From the NCBI GenBank assembly GCA_035048815.1, contig JAUCBN010000049.1, positions 1,681,501 through 1,745,500 of the forward strand: a DNA stretch of 64,000 nt, given 5' to 3'. Of the stretch, positions 1-12,955 are shown in pieces (position 1 is the first letter of the stretch; every line of letters begins with the position of its first letter). Made by a program: the position numbers and the translations under genes. The stretch is from Abelmoschus esculentus (taxonomy: Eukaryota; Streptophyta; Magnoliopsida; Malvales; Malvaceae). A model generated the notes under the pieces. The model searched no databases. It saw only the letters and a list, made by a program, of their open reading frames with translations, and was not told the DNA's origin.

Positions 1-3000
1 TATCAAAGAAATGTTGAGGGGGCGATTGGTTTTCATAACAGCAGTGTATGGCAGTAATGATGGAGTTCAAAGGAGGGGGTTAAGGGAGCATTTGAAGCAA
101 TTAAGATGCTCGTCTCCTTGGCTGGTGGGGGTGACTTTAATATTACTTATGCTGCCAATGAAACTTCTAATTTGGAAGCTATGGGGCCTATTGTTACATC
201 TGACATGGTGGATTTGCAGGATTGTTTGGCTGAGTGTGGTTTGGCAGACCATCCATATGTTGGTCCCTTGTTTACATGGTCGAATAAGCAGGAGGATTGT
301 TTTTTGGCTAAGAAGCTTGATCGGGTGTTGGTGAATTCTGACTGGGATTTGGTGTTCCCAGCTTCTGCTGTTGAATTTCAGGCTCCAGGTGTTTCGGACC
401 ACTGCATGGTTGTTGCATGGGAGTTTAAGGACGCGCATGTTAATAGGCCAAAACCATTTAGGTTTTTTAATTTTTGGATTCATCATCCAAATTTTTTTTA
501 AGCTTGTTGAGAATTCCTGGAAAGAGCTAATTATGTTGGGATCCCCTATGGCTATTCTTTTTGACAAGATGAAAAGGTTGAAGAAGTGTTTGAGGGAGCT
601 GAATACGAATCATTATGATAACATTTTTGTGCAGGTGAGATTGAAAAGGGAAGAGTTAGAGAAGCAGCAGCTATCTTGTTTGGATGATGCTAGTGGTTTG
701 GTACTGGAAAAAGATTTAAGGGATGAGCTGATTGTTTTGGAAAGAGCTGAGTTATTGTTTTACAAGCAAAAAGCTCGTATTGATTGGATTCAAGATGGTG
801 ATCAAAATACCAAGTTCTTTCATGCTGCTGTGGCTTCAAAAAGAAAGAGAAATACAATTCGACTTCTTTATGATGAGCATGGAAAAAGGTTGGAGAGTTT
901 TGACGAGCTCTCTGAGGAGTTGATCAGGTTTTTTACAAAACAGGTTGGTACGAGAGATGCAAATGTTCAAGGATGTGATCTTCAAACTCTTAAGGAGCTC
1001 TTGAATTTTCAGCTGTTGGAGTCAGAAATGCTGACTCGGGAGGTTACATCTGAAGAAGTTAAGTCTGCTTTGTTTGCTCAAGGCAAGGACAAAGCCCCTG
1101 GTCCGGATGGGTTTATTGCTGGGTTTTTTCAAGCTGCTTGGATGATTGTGCGTGATGATTTTGTGGATGTTGTTAAACATTTCTTTTCAAGTTCAGAAAT
1201 GCTTCCTGCTTTTAATGCTACAACAATAGCGTTGGTTCCTAAAATACCAAATGCTTCCCTTGCTAAGGATTTCAGGCCGATATCGTGCTGTCAATTGTTT
1301 ATAAGACAGTTACCAAAATTCTAGTCAATAGGTTGTCTGCAGTATTTTCAACTATGATTGCTAGCAATCAAACTACATTTGTTCAAGGGAGAAGCATCTC
1401 GGATAATGTTCTTTTGGCTCAAGAGATTGTAAAAGGGTATAGAAGGAAGGATAATTCTCCTCGTTGTGCTTTAAAGGTGGATTTGCAGAAAGCTTTTGAT
1501 TTCCTTAGTTGGGAGTTCATTTTGAGTATTCTTGAAGCTTTAGGATTGCCTGCCAGATTTCGGGATTGGGTTTCAGCTTGCTTTACTGGATCAACATTTT
1601 CTATTTCTCTTAATGGTAGCTTGGTAGGGTACTTCAGTGGGTTCCGAGGAGTGCGACAAGGGGACCCTCTTTCGCCATACTTATTTGTGATGGCTATGAA
1701 TATCCTATCAAAACTGCTTGATGCTGCTGTTGAGAAAGGAGTTTTCCAGTACCATGCAAAGTGTAGGAGGATCAAGCTTACTCATTTGTGTTTTGTGGAC
1801 GATTTATTGATCTTTTGTAAGGGGAGTTTGGACTTGGTGTTGGGTATTAAGTGTGTGTAGGAGTTGTTCTACGAGATATCGGGGCTAAGGCTAAATGCTT
1901 CTAAAACTGAAATTTTCTTTTCTGGGGTTTCAGTGGCTAGGATGGAGGACATTAGAAATGCTACTGGTTTCAAGATGGGTGTGTTGCCTGTGAGATATTT
2001 GGGGTTACCTCTCGTGACTCGCAAGTTTAGTCGAAAGGACTGTGGAATTCTTATTGATAAGGTTAAGGCTCAATTGCATAAGTGGGCAGGGAAGTTGCTC
2101 AATTACGCTGGAAGGCTGCAGCTTGTTCGAGCTGTGCTCTTTAGTATAGTGAATTTTTGGTGTGTTCAGGTTATGCTTCCTAAAGGTGTGTTGTTTGAAC
2201 TTGAAGCATTATGTTGTAGGTTTCTTTGGAAAGGGGAGAATCGGGTTGCTACTGGGGCTCGGGTGAGCTGGAAGCACATTTGTCTTCCTAAGAAGGAAGG
2301 TGGATTGGGGATTAAAGGGTTGCATGATTGGAATCAGGCTTGTATGGTTCAACTTATCCAGAAGCTAATGTTGGGGAAGGACTCTCTATGGATTGCATGG
2401 ATTAAGGCTTATGTGATTAAAAGAGAGGATTTTTGGAGCATGACCAGCAGGCAATATTTTAGCTGGACCTTTAGAAAGCTTCTAAAAATGAGAAATTCGG
2501 CTGCTTCGCTAATTTGTGTTGAGAAGCCTAACAGTACTCGTGTGATATGGGATAGAATAAGGGAGGCAAAGGACAAGGTTACATGGCACAAGCTGGTGTG
2601 GTTTTCTTTACATGTGCCTCGGCATGCTCTTATTGTTTGGATGGCATTGCTTGATAGGCTTCCTACCAGGGAACAATTAGTGAAGATGGGGATAATTGAG
2701 GATGCTACGTGCATATTTTGTGGTTCCATGCAAGAAACTAGGGATCATGTGTTTTTTGGGTGTGATTTTCCCAAGCAGGTGTGGGCGTGTATTTTGAATT
2801 GCAATGGGGTATCGAGGGAGGTGCTAGATTGGAGTGGTGAGGTTGAATGGGCGGTTGTTCGATTAAAAGGAAAATCGCCTGGTGTTCTTGTGCATAGGCT
2901 CGCGTGGCAAGCTTTCTTGTATATGATTTGGGAAGAAAGAAATAGAAGAGTTTTTAAAGGGATTCAAAGGACTGTTTTGGAGGTTTTTGTATGTATAAGG

Positions 3001-3160
3001 AAAGTCATAGGGGTTAGATTACGGCATAAAAATGTTAGGATTCAGAGTATCAGCTCGGATATTTTGGAAGCCTGGGGATTTCTTAGGGGTTCATGATTTG
3101 TTGTAGTGACATGATTCTTTTGGATTAATTTGAATGCAATGCTTATCCAAAAAAAATATT
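1..3160 (+). mobile_element. Decayed LINE (non-LTR retrotransposon) ORF2, truncated by window edge
   Basis: A LINE ORF2 in pieces. The C-terminal part of the AP-endonuclease domain is at 106-501 (GGDFN, FTWSNKQ, LDR and SDHC motifs). A linker and the reverse transcriptase start follow at 371-1324 (WIQDGDQNTKFFH, KAPGPDGF, FRPISCC). The RT core is at 1285-1860 (DLQKAFD, GVRQGDPLSPYLF and the catalytic FVDD box). The thumb and zf-RVT region is at 1864-3096 (SWKHICLPKKEGGLGIKG, CIFCG...ETRDHVFFGC). Frame changes near 490 and 1310 and the TAG at 1858-1860 separate the pieces, so the copy cannot make one protein. A short A-run at about 3149-3156 may mark the 3' tail. The 5' end, including ORF1, lies outside the window. 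Confidence 0.93.
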
Positions 3161-6100
3161 CGAATCTTTAATTTTACTTAAAAAATCTAACATCTCATCT
3201 CACTAGATCAAATAATTGTTAGTGCTTTTTCAAAAAAAAATCGATAAATTAGTGTAAAACAAAATGAAAATTCAATGAATAAATTGATAAATGAATAATA
3301 TTATCTTATATATATAACGGAATTTTTTTGTTTTTCTAGTCTTAATTTTATGATTTAGGGTTTTAATTTATGATTTAAAATTTAAATGAATATTATCATA
3401 TATATATATATATATAACGGAATTTTTTGTCTTTACAATCTTAATTTTACGATTTAGGGTTTTGATTTATGATTTAGAACATAAGGAGTTAGTGTAGGGG
3501 TTATAATTTAGGGTTTAGGATTAAAATTTAGAGTTCAGGGTTTGTGGTATTAGGACTAGGGATTAAGTTTGAATCTATGAATCCCTAAATTTTAGCTATA
3601 AACCCGAATTTCTATCGACATTCCTTAAATTCAGAAGTATTATATCAACTCTCTAACCCCTAAACCCTAAACTATAAACCTTAAAATTAAAACATTTATA
3701 TAAATGATTTTTTTACAAACACCTATACATGAAATAATTACTCATCGATAAATAATTACTCAGTATTGATTTTTTAAAGTCAAAATTTTAAAATTTTTAT
3801 CATAGTTATTTTAAATATTTTAATTTATTAAGTTTTATAAAGTATATATTTTCAAACTACTTGATTAGAGGTTTTTAAAATATATCTTTTTTATATTTTT
3901 ATCAATAATAGATTTAAAGTTATAATGAATCAAATTTAAAAAATTTGATAAAAAAATTAATACTGGACAAATAAAGTAGGACGGAGAGAATAATTTTTTA
4001 AGACGTTATGTTAAAAATTTACAAAATACGAAATTATAAATTTTTATAAGATATAAAATCCAATCATCAATAAAATATATAAAAATTACTAAAATTTATA
4101 TAATAATTTAAAATATTATTTCTCTTACAATCCTATCTTATCTTTTTCTTAACCAATGAAATGATTGGTAATTAGAGATTTTGCTTAGCATGCAAAGCCA
4201 ACAACAACAAAAAGATAAAGTTGGTAATTAATGGATTAATTATTAAGTGTGTCAGCATTGAGAAATTAAGGATTAATATACTTTTAGAAATTAACATTTT
4301 AGTCCTTGAAAAGTTATAAGTTACACATTTAACCCATATTTTTAATTTAATCATCTTTGGTTGGTATATTTTTCAAATTTTGAAAGTTTGGACTAGTTGA
4401 AACAATACTTGTACTAAGGCTTTGTTTTTAAATGCTTTTAAAAAATATTTCGAGCGTTAAAATAATTTTGTTACCAAAAATAATGTTAAACATATAACTT
4501 TTTAGGACAAAAGTACTTTCCAGTTTAGTTTGAAAAATATTTTTCAGAAATTAAAATTTTTAGATTTTAATTTTTTTAAAATCATTTTTAAATAAAATCT
4601 CTCATTTATCCATCGTTTATATAGTAATTCGTTTATATTTTAATTTTTTTTAAATAGATATTTTATCTATTTAAAAATATTTTTGACAACAAAATCAAGC
4701 ATATTATTCAAGAATATAATCATTTGTGTCGGTCTACCCTCGAAGGTCAGATTTTATTTTTAGTCCTTTTAATTTTCTTTAAATTATTATTTAATCTTAA
4801 TAATTAACATACAAAAATGTTGTCATTTGTATTTGGCCCCCAAAACTTTTAAGTTTTTAATTTGAATTCCCTTTTTATATTTTTTTACATTTTTAGATTG
4901 ATTTAGTAAACTAATACAAAGTAATATCTAAATATTAAATTTGTACGGAAGATACAAACTTGATTAACTTAAAACTATAAGGACTGAATATCTAAGTTAA
5001 ACATAGTACAAGGACTAATAATAAAATTTGACCTTTTTAATGTGAGTGGGAAAACAGACAACCCATGTGGAATAATCTATTCCCTTTGCTTCTCTCCCCT
5101 TTATCTGACTAGGGAAAAAGAAAAGCTTGGAAGATTTTTTATATAATTATTTATTTTATATATTTTTTAATATTATAAAAAAATATAGTGGAATATCTTT
5201 TAAAAAGAAATTAGTGTTTCTTTATCTAAGAATGTGATAAGGATAAAATAGTAGTAGATATATAAATTGTTTCCATAATTAGGGATATATATTATATTCG
5301 ATTCGGTTGAGTTTTAATTTAATCCGATTTGATTATGTTAGATTATTTTAATAAAAAATCGAGTTTGATTTTTATTGAAAAAGAGGTCAGGTCGGGTCGG
5401 GTCATATTCGATTTTAAGGTGTAAAATATTTAACCGATTAATTATATATTTTTTCTTAAATTTTTAAAGATATTTATAATAATACTCCTCTATCTTATTT
5501 TTTATAATTTAATCATTAAAATTGAATTTTTTATTTATAATTTAGTCTCTAAAATTATATTTTTTAATAATTAAGTCCCCTAAAATTATTTCTTACAATT
5601 AAGTTTCTAAAATTATTTTTTTTATAAATCAAGTTGGGTTTAGGATATTTATTTTTCAGGTCAGACAGGATCGAGTTTGGATAGACCAAAAACCTAATCT
5701 GACCCGACCCGTCTACGTTTCTATTCATAGTGTATTAGTTCTATGGGTTTGAAATTTAATTTTAAGAATTTAGATTTTAAAGTTAGTGATTAAAATTTAA
5801 AATTTAAAAATTAAAATTTAAATTTTAATTAAAAAAATTTAAAAATTTAATTATAACCCTTAAATTATAATCTCTTAAGTTTTTAAATGTAAATCCTAAA
5901 ATTATAAACCCTTAAATTCATAGGGAAGAAAACTACAAGATGAGTGAACCAATGGAGTTTGGGCATTGGGCCAAGTATACCTTGATGGATTGATATAAAA
6001 ATAAGGATTTCTTGTTCTTAGTAAATCAAACGGGTAAAAATCGTCTATCTTTTTCTCGTACTTTTATTTGTGTCTCATGTTAAAATTTATTAAAAATTAA

Positions 6101-7199
6101 ATTTTAAACTTTAATCTTAATTTTTTAGATCTTAAACTCTAAACCATACACCTTAAAAAATACATCCTACTCATAATTCCCTAAACCCTAATTACAACAC
6201 CTAACCTAAAACCTTAAACCCTATAATTTGAAGTGGAAACACGAATGGAGTCATGAGAAAGAAATAGACGATTTGCACCCAAATCAAACAAGGACTTCAA
6301 TTGTAAATATATTGTATTGTCAAGTAACAAGTTAACATGACATACATATACAGGGATGAAATCAAGTTTTGAGGTTAAAAACGTTATAAAAAGATATTCT
6401 CCAGTCAAATTTGGTTTCGTACAAGTGTTTTGGAAAAAAATTAAAAAATAATTTTTTCAAACAAATATTAAAAAAATTCACGTCGAACGAAGTCTTAAAC
6501 CTTATACATAGGTGGGTTCCCAAAGGCATGCTTTCCCTTCAAGAATAAGTGCATAGGATCCCTTTCTAAACAACATACAAGGGGAAGGCAGACATGAACA
6601 GGAATCCATTACCTATAATCAATAGTCTACACTGTTTCATATTGTCTGATAACACACAATTGGGTAGGCAGCAGACAAGCCAACCAGCTGACAGGAAATT
6701 GCCAGATAAGCATTCTGCAATTACCTTTCTAACCCCACACTGAAAGAAGATACTGCTGCTTAACCCACATTAATAATGTGTCTCTGTGGACCGTGAATCC
6801 ATGAAGATGATGAGCCAGAAAGGTAGCCAATGGTCCCATCTCCTCCAATGGACTTTTGTAGTTATCAATTGCATTACTTTTACATGCAAAGCTGAGAAGT
6901 GTTGTCACAAGAAAGGAGACTGATTCATGCAACTTAATTCATTGCTTTTCTTTTCCAATGCTACATGAACTCGATCCGATATGATACTAATAAAACTTGT
7001 TCCTAATTCGATCTGAGTTTAAATATATAATTCTTCAGTCGGATTTGAATACTTAAGCCCTTTTCAACTCGAATGTGCATGCAGGAACGAAGCGATTTGA
7101 TAAAAAAATATGGTAGCTGCTGCTGCTCTGCTGCTGTTGGCATCACATGCCGTGCTTCCGGGCATCATGGCTGTGGACTAATAGTTCAATTCACCGTCT
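3161..7199. other. AT-rich intergenic region, no gene seen
   Basis: No convincing coding sequence. It holds a (TA)n run near 3398-3416 and degenerate telomere-like TTTAGGG/CCCTAAA words at about 3340-3690, 5880-5925 and 6090-6225. A GTCGGGTCGGG-type patch near 5380-5410 faces a GACCCGACCCG patch near 5700, which looks like a decayed inverted-repeat element without clear ends. Short open frames here have no recognisable motif. Confidence 0.6.
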
Positions 7200-7413
7200 G
7201 ATACTATCTTTGTCATACCGTAGCAAGTTGATTAACTTCACAAAAGACGTATGCAAAGCACATCTCCAAGTCTCGCCGCACTAACCTCCGGACATGGTGG
7301 AGCACCGTGCAAGGAAGACCGTCGCTATTTCTCCCTTGGAGAACTACTTTCCTTGCCCCAAAGTTCCACACACTACAGAAACATTCATACACTCCCCATA
7401 GCTCTGCTTCCAT
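7200..7413 (-). pseudogene. LINE RNase H-like domain fragment
   Basis: The minus-strand frame at 7413-7213 resembles the RNase H-like (RVT_3) domain found at the C-terminus of plant LINE polyproteins: an AELWGVYE start, a hydrophobic strand (KVVLQ), HHVRRLVRRDLEM and a closing VFCEVNQLAT. The canonical end of this domain is EANQ.AD, so the sequence is diverged. It is about 67 codons with no surrounding RT, and is best read as a relic fragment. Its relation to the LINE at 1-3160 is unknown. Confidence 0.6.
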
Positions 7414-8751
7414 TATTGAACATACACATTACTGATATCAGCATACCCTTTAATTTATTGTCAGATTCTCTTTTTAAAATTTGATCTATAGTTCAAGCAT
7501 GTCTGCCATTACTAAACCCTTTAATTTATCGCCATATTCTCTCTTCCAAACTCCTTCACATGCTACCTTATCCATTGCTGATATCAGCACAACTGCTTTG
7601 CTTTGCTTATCATCATGCTTTTTTCTTTCTCAAATAGAAACAAAACTGTTCAAGAACAATGTAAAGTCAAATAATTATTTCCATAACATTAGTTTACCTA
7701 AGTCAATGTTAATAAATCTTGGCCACCATAGATATTATATGTATGTTGTAGATAAATTATTAGCCATCATATGTGGACATAGCTGTAGTACTTTCATTTA
7801 TCCATAATGTCATCATTTATGCTTTTCTGTTGTACATACATGGGTGCCTGAACCTGTTCCATGTGCTGCTCAACATGAATGCAGGTAAAAGAAAAACAAG
7901 AAGAACAAGAAACAAGTACACCCAGAGTTAAAATCCTACTTTTTAATTTTATTACAAGCTTAAACTTCAATAAATCTCTGTTTTCATTGATATTTTACTA
8001 AATGCATGTTTCAAAATCATTGCTTGTCGTTTACAGTAGGTAGTAATTAACATGTTGATTTTGGTGCAAGGCATATAAACTCTTCACCTACCACTGATAA
8101 TTCCATCTCTTCTCACCATTCATTTCACCCTCTAAAAAAAAACATTTCCATTTCCATTTCCATGTCCATGTCCATCTATTTCTTCTATTCTCAAGCCTTT
8201 CATTATCATTTCTGCCTATGCCATTACAAGGATCATCATTTCTGGTATCAGATAGCTCCATCCCAGCTTAGATTCATCTCCATTTCCCCCCAGAACACCA
8301 ATCATCTTCTTTTACCTATTTAACTTTTTTTCTTCCTTCTAATTTTTTGGAGTGCATTTGGGGCTTCTTCAATTGGCTCACCTGCTCTTGTTTCTGGGAA
8401 ATGGACACATTGGGGAATTTTAGTCTGAGATCTGAGGTTATCTGTTCAAAGATCTGAACTTTACTGCTGGAAGGTGAAAGTTGTCACATTTTTTAAAATT
8501 TTCTTCTGTTTTATGTATAGTTTTCTCTACTGTATGTAAAGTTGTTTCCTTGTATCTGGGTCTTAATTGTTTGATATGTTTATTTGCTAAAAATGTCTTT
8601 TTTTGCATAGCTTGATGCTTCTGCCCCATGGTTGTTTGTTTGAAGATGATGTATGCTTAGTAAAATATAAGATTTGGAATGGAAATTTTAATGGGTTTTT
8701 TCCAATCATGTAGGTTGTGAGTATCTAAGAGAATAATTAGGAAAAGCAGAC
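7414..8751. other. Upstream region and leader of the receptor-like kinase
   Basis: No coding gene seen. The pyrimidine-rich stretch from about 8090 to 8400, with a tandem TTCCAT/GTCCAT run near 8143-8177, looks like a plant 5' untranslated leader. Several ATGs lie between it and the kinase start, so a leader intron or upstream ORFs are possible. The exact transcript start cannot be read from sequence. Confidence 0.45.
8071..8080 (+). promoter_or_regulatory. Possible TATA box of the receptor-like kinase
   Basis: GCATATAAAC sits just upstream of a CT-rich leader in the right orientation. It is the best TATA-like word before the gene, but in AT-rich DNA such words arise by chance. Confidence 0.3.
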
Positions 8752-10997
8752 ATGGCAACTGATCTCAATGCAGAATTGTCCAAGAAGACTGCCATTTTTG
8801 GTTTAAAGGTTTGGGAGATTGTTGGTGGTGGTGTTGCTTTATTTATCATAATCATCCTTTCTCTGCTCTCATTTTGTTTAACTTACCGGAAGAAGAAATC
8901 AAGAGCTAGAAATAAGCTTCCCCTTTCCCAAATCCCACCTGTATCTAAGGAAATTAAGGAAGTGAGAGTCGAACAAGTATCGACGAACGATTTTGTGCCT
9001 CATGAGGGTATACTTCTTACCATTCATGACAAATCCAGTGATAAAGACTCAGATAAGGTTATGGTTCATCTTGGCATGGGGAAATCAAGGAATGGTGACA
9101 ATAGTAGTCAGTCAGGTTCATTTCACCATTTCGAAAAAGACGGTGCAGGGTCTCAATCAGGAGAAGGGAGTTCTGGCACCATAACTGTTTATAGACCGTC
9201 TTCTTCACATCCCATCACTGCTCCTTCTCCTCTAGTTGGCCTGCCTGAGTTCTCTCACTTGGGTTGGGGTCACTGGTTCACATTGAGGGATCTCGAGCTT
9301 GCCACTAACCGGTTTTCAAAGGAAAATGTTCTTGGAGAGGGTGGATATGGCGTTGTTTATCGGGGCAATTTGATCAATGGGACACCTGTGGCTGTTAAGA
9401 AGATACTCAACAACTTGTGAGTATATTTATTTGTGTGTGTGCTTGTGTGCAGACTTTAACTATGGTGTTATTTTCTTGTCCCAGAGTCTAGTTTAGCTAA
9501 AGTACTTATCAATTATCATCTTCTTTGTAGGGGACAAGCAGAGAAAGAATTTAGAGTTGAAGTTGAAGCCATCGGGCATGTGCGCCACAAGAATTTGGTT
9601 CGCCTTTTAGGTTACTGTATTGAAGGAACACATAGGTATAGTCTTCTTTTACTATGTCTTTGTCTGGTTAAAAGTTTTGAATAGTTAACCTTAAATTGGA
9701 TCACCATTAGTAGTGCTAGAATCAAGTCATGGAAAATAATATGGGGTTTAAATTGGATCATCATTACTGTTAACAAAGGACATTGTAAAAATGCAGGATG
9801 TTGGTCTACGAGTATGTCAACAATGGAAACTTGGAACAATGGCTTCATGGAGCTATGCGTCAGCACGGATATCTTACTTGGGAGGCTCGCATAAAGGTTC
9901 TCCTCGGCACAGCTAAGGCGTAAGTCACTATATCTATATCTACACACATTGCCATCAGTCCAGTTCTCATTTGACTAGTGGTTTTTCATGCAGTCTTGCC
10001 TACTTGCATGAGGCCATTGAACCAAAGGTGGTGCACCGAGACATAAAATCTAGCAATATTCTGATCGATGATGACTTCAATGCCAAGGTTTCTGATTTTG
10101 GTCTGGCGAAGTTGTTAGGTGCTGGGAAAAGTCATGTTACAACCCGAGTTATGGGAACATTCGGGTATTTATTTTTTCTAGTGTGCCTTGATGTTTATAT
10201 ATTTGGGACCATCAGTTATATCTTGGCAACTTTTATGAATTAAACAGTTATGTGGCTCCTGAATATGCAAATACTGGTCTTTTGAATGAAAAGAGTGATG
10301 TCTATAGCTTTGGGGTTGTACTGTTGGAAGCAATCACTGGTAGAGATCCCGTGGATTATGGTCGTCCTGCCCCTGAGGTACGCTGATCGTAGATACGATG
10401 AACAATCTTTACCAAACATGGAATCTTAATGTTTATATATGTTGTAGTCTTTTTAAGAGATTTTTAAGGTTAATATGGAATCTTATTGTTTACAGGTTAA
10501 TCTTGTGGATTGGCTGAAGATGATGGTTGGAAACAGGAGGTCAGAGGAAGTGGTAGACCCAAATATTGAGGTTAGACCATCGACAAGAGCTCTAAAGCGA
10601 GCCCTTCTAACTGCTTTGAGATGTGTCGATCCAGATTCTGAAAAAAGACCAAAGATGAGTCAAGTTGCACGAATGCTCGAGTCCGAGGAGTATCCTATAC
10701 CAAGAGAGGTTAGTGTTGAATTCATTGCATAGCCCTTTTAATTGTTTGTGGCATTGCATATAACACTCGGATTCACTTAGTCATACTTATAATAGCTGGT
10801 CTGACATGCATGAAGTGCATGGTGGTTTTATCTCCCATTCCATTTTGATGAACTCGGTAAGTTTCTGAACTCAGGACCGAAGGCACCGCAGGACTCATGG
10901 GAACAGCATGGAAATAGATATGCAGAGGGAGAACTCTGATACAGATAAGAGCGATTGTGCAGCTTCAAGGTCAGAGAGAAAGCGGACACAACCTTGA
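8752..10997 (+). CDS. Receptor-like serine/threonine kinase, short extracellular end (At3g17420/At5g18500 type)
   Basis: Predicted plasma-membrane kinase of 509 residues. Seven coding exons: 8752-9416, 9531-9635, 9797-9919, 9994-10164, 10248-10377, 10496-10708, 10875-10997, all GT-AG. Residues 1-21 are a short non-signal N-terminus, about 22-44 a single membrane span followed by a KKKSR stop-transfer, then a Ser-rich linker. The kinase domain starts near residue 176: glycine loop GEGGYGVVYRG at about 195, VAVKK lysine, catalytic loop HRDIKSSN near 313, DFG near 333, and GYVAPEY. All catalytic residues are present, so an active kinase is expected. The short N-terminus and the sequence around ELSKKTAIFGLK match the plant group that includes Arabidopsis At3g17420 and At5g18500 (family from memory). 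The basic, Ser-rich tail in exon 7 is typical. The ligand is unknown. Confidence 0.93.
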
Positions 10998-11340
10998 ACT
11001 CGAGTGCATATAAGGCCAGAAAATGAAGGGTGTTAAAAAGTCGTAGTCGGGTTCGTCTCCGTATTAGCTGTTGTTGATAAGTAGGGAATGGTGGTAAAGA
11101 GATGGGAAGGGGAAAGACTTTTTTGCTTTTGTTTGTATTAATATGTTATCATCATTTGTTTTGTAATTTCAAGTGTAATTTGTAGATGGAAGAGATGATA
11201 TGTTTTGTGTATGAAATTGGTGTTGTGTTAGGGTTAGCTCCTTTTGAGATTCTTTGCTTAACCTCAACTGAAACTGTTCCATTTTCATTGGATGGAGTTG
11301 CTTGTTTGTATATCAATTTGCTTAGTATGAATAGTAGCAC

Positions 11341-11413
<73 letters not shown>

Positions 11414-11857
11414 GGGGATCCAAGCCATTAGCAGGGCAAATATACAAAATTACATGTTTTGTGGTCAAAAGTAGCACATTGCATGCACACTTGCCTACCA
11501 CATCCAACCAACATCCATCTTCAACAACTCCTGGGAAGCAATCACCAGTCAGTCACATCTACCAGCCCTGAAATATATCTATCTATACATATATGATACA
11601 TGTATATAATATCATTTGCTAGCTTCTCTTTGGGTCTTTGCCATAAGTCTCCGCTCTCCATCGTCTTGATACACCATGAACCGGCACGCATTCTGGTGGT
11701 CTAAACCAGTAATGCCATGGTTTTCACACTTTTTTTCTCTCCTTTTTTGGACCGTTTTCTGTTTTCCCATCAACCAACATCATTGTGAGAATAGCTGTTA
11801 CTTGCGTTAAAACTGTATATCCCTGAAAGTTCTCCTTGTTTCTCGACGTAGCTAGCT
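10998..11857. other. 3' flank of the kinase and spacer
   Basis: Probable 3' untranslated region to about 11170 (T-rich, ending near TTTGTAATTTCAAG), then a hexanucleotide microsatellite and unremarkable spacer. No gene seen. Confidence 0.5.
11338..11413 (+). repeat. (ATATAC)n microsatellite
   Basis: About twelve near-perfect copies of the hexamer ATATAC in tandem. The long open frames across it (repeated MY or IY) are artefacts of the repeat. Confidence 0.97.
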
Positions 11858-12721
11858 CTAGAACATGACATGATGCAACAAACCAAACTGATGAACATAG
11901 GCAAGATACTCCTCGGAGCTGATAAAACCCTGCCGGTATTTTAGTAGTTGACATTTCATGTCGAATACTCGCTGCAGGCCAAGCCTGAGCAGTATTAGAA
12001 ACAACATCTGAAGTACCATGTCTTCGGTGTCATAACGGAGAAGCAATGCTCTTTCTAGATGATCCTTGTGAACCATTTCTGACCTTTTATCGACTGCTAT
12101 TCGATGATGCAGGAAGTGGAGGAAATGATGAGTCTTCAAGAGGTTCAGCCCTAGAGTTCTCTGGTCCTTGGTTATCTTGAAGATGTCCAATAATCTAAAA
12201 TGATTCTCTTGACTAAAATGGACTGCAGCAAAATGTCTGATGCTATGGAGAATCAAAACAAAACAATTACAACAAGGGGAAAACACGAAATGGTTACCGA
12301 CCTAGATGCCGCCGGGTGCCGGCATTGAGCTATATAAGTTGGATGAGTGGGAGAACTGCCAATGTCTAACATCTGCAATCTCTGAACTATTATTCAAGCT
12401 TGTCATAGCAGAATCTGAACCACATCGGTTTTCTAGTCCCAAACAAATAATGTATCTCACTTCCTTACCTTCGAGATGCAGAACGCAGATAAGCAGTCTA
12501 TGCCGTTTAAACGAGTGACTCTTATGCTGCTCGATGTTCTTAAACTCTGCTCTCCTCTTCAATCTACCATTTCGGTTTTCATCCTTATTATCAAAGACAG
12601 TATAACATAGCCTACACATCGCTTGTGTCCCTTTATGGTACCGGTAAGACCCTACTTGGCCCTCGATCGGATAAGCTGGAACTGACGAGGAATCATTTAT
12701 CGCCTTCGTATAATCGCCCAA
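11858..12721 (-). pseudogene. Unidentified coding-like frame with one in-frame stop
   Basis: One minus-strand frame runs from 12721 to 11858, about 287 codons, interrupted only by a TAG at 12299-12301. The upper part has 139 codons and the lower part 142. I do not recognise the protein. The lower part is Leu/His-rich and partly helical looking (TEDMVLQMLFLILLRLGLQ). Just after the TAG comes a possible donor (GTAACC) and a T-rich stretch ending CTCCATAG or TTTGCTGCAG, so the stop may sit next to or inside an intron of a spliced gene instead of being a mutation. Another donor-like GTAAGG lies in the upper half. It could also be the 3' region of the neighbouring ABCG pseudogene. Function unknown. 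Confidence 0.3.
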
Positions 12722-12955
12722 AGCCTGTAAGAATCATTAAATATAAACTTAACCATATGTTGTTTCCATTATACAGTACTATCAATGTGAATGTCAAGAA
12801 CAGAAGAGAATTTACCAACTTTTATAATCAGGGATGAAGCTACTAAAAGTACGAGAAGAGTCTGTATTTTTCTCGAATCGAAGAAATGGAATAAAGCAAT
12901 GAAGATATACACAAATTACGGCAATGCTTCTCTGTTACACCAAATGTCATCTGTT

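Noticed and set aside
3655..3680. Interstitial telomere array
   Set aside because: Only one or two exact CCCTAAA units; the surroundings are degenerate, so not a true telomeric tract.
11152..11507. Long frames of repeated MY/IY/IC residues
   Set aside because: They are translations of the hexanucleotide microsatellite in different frames.
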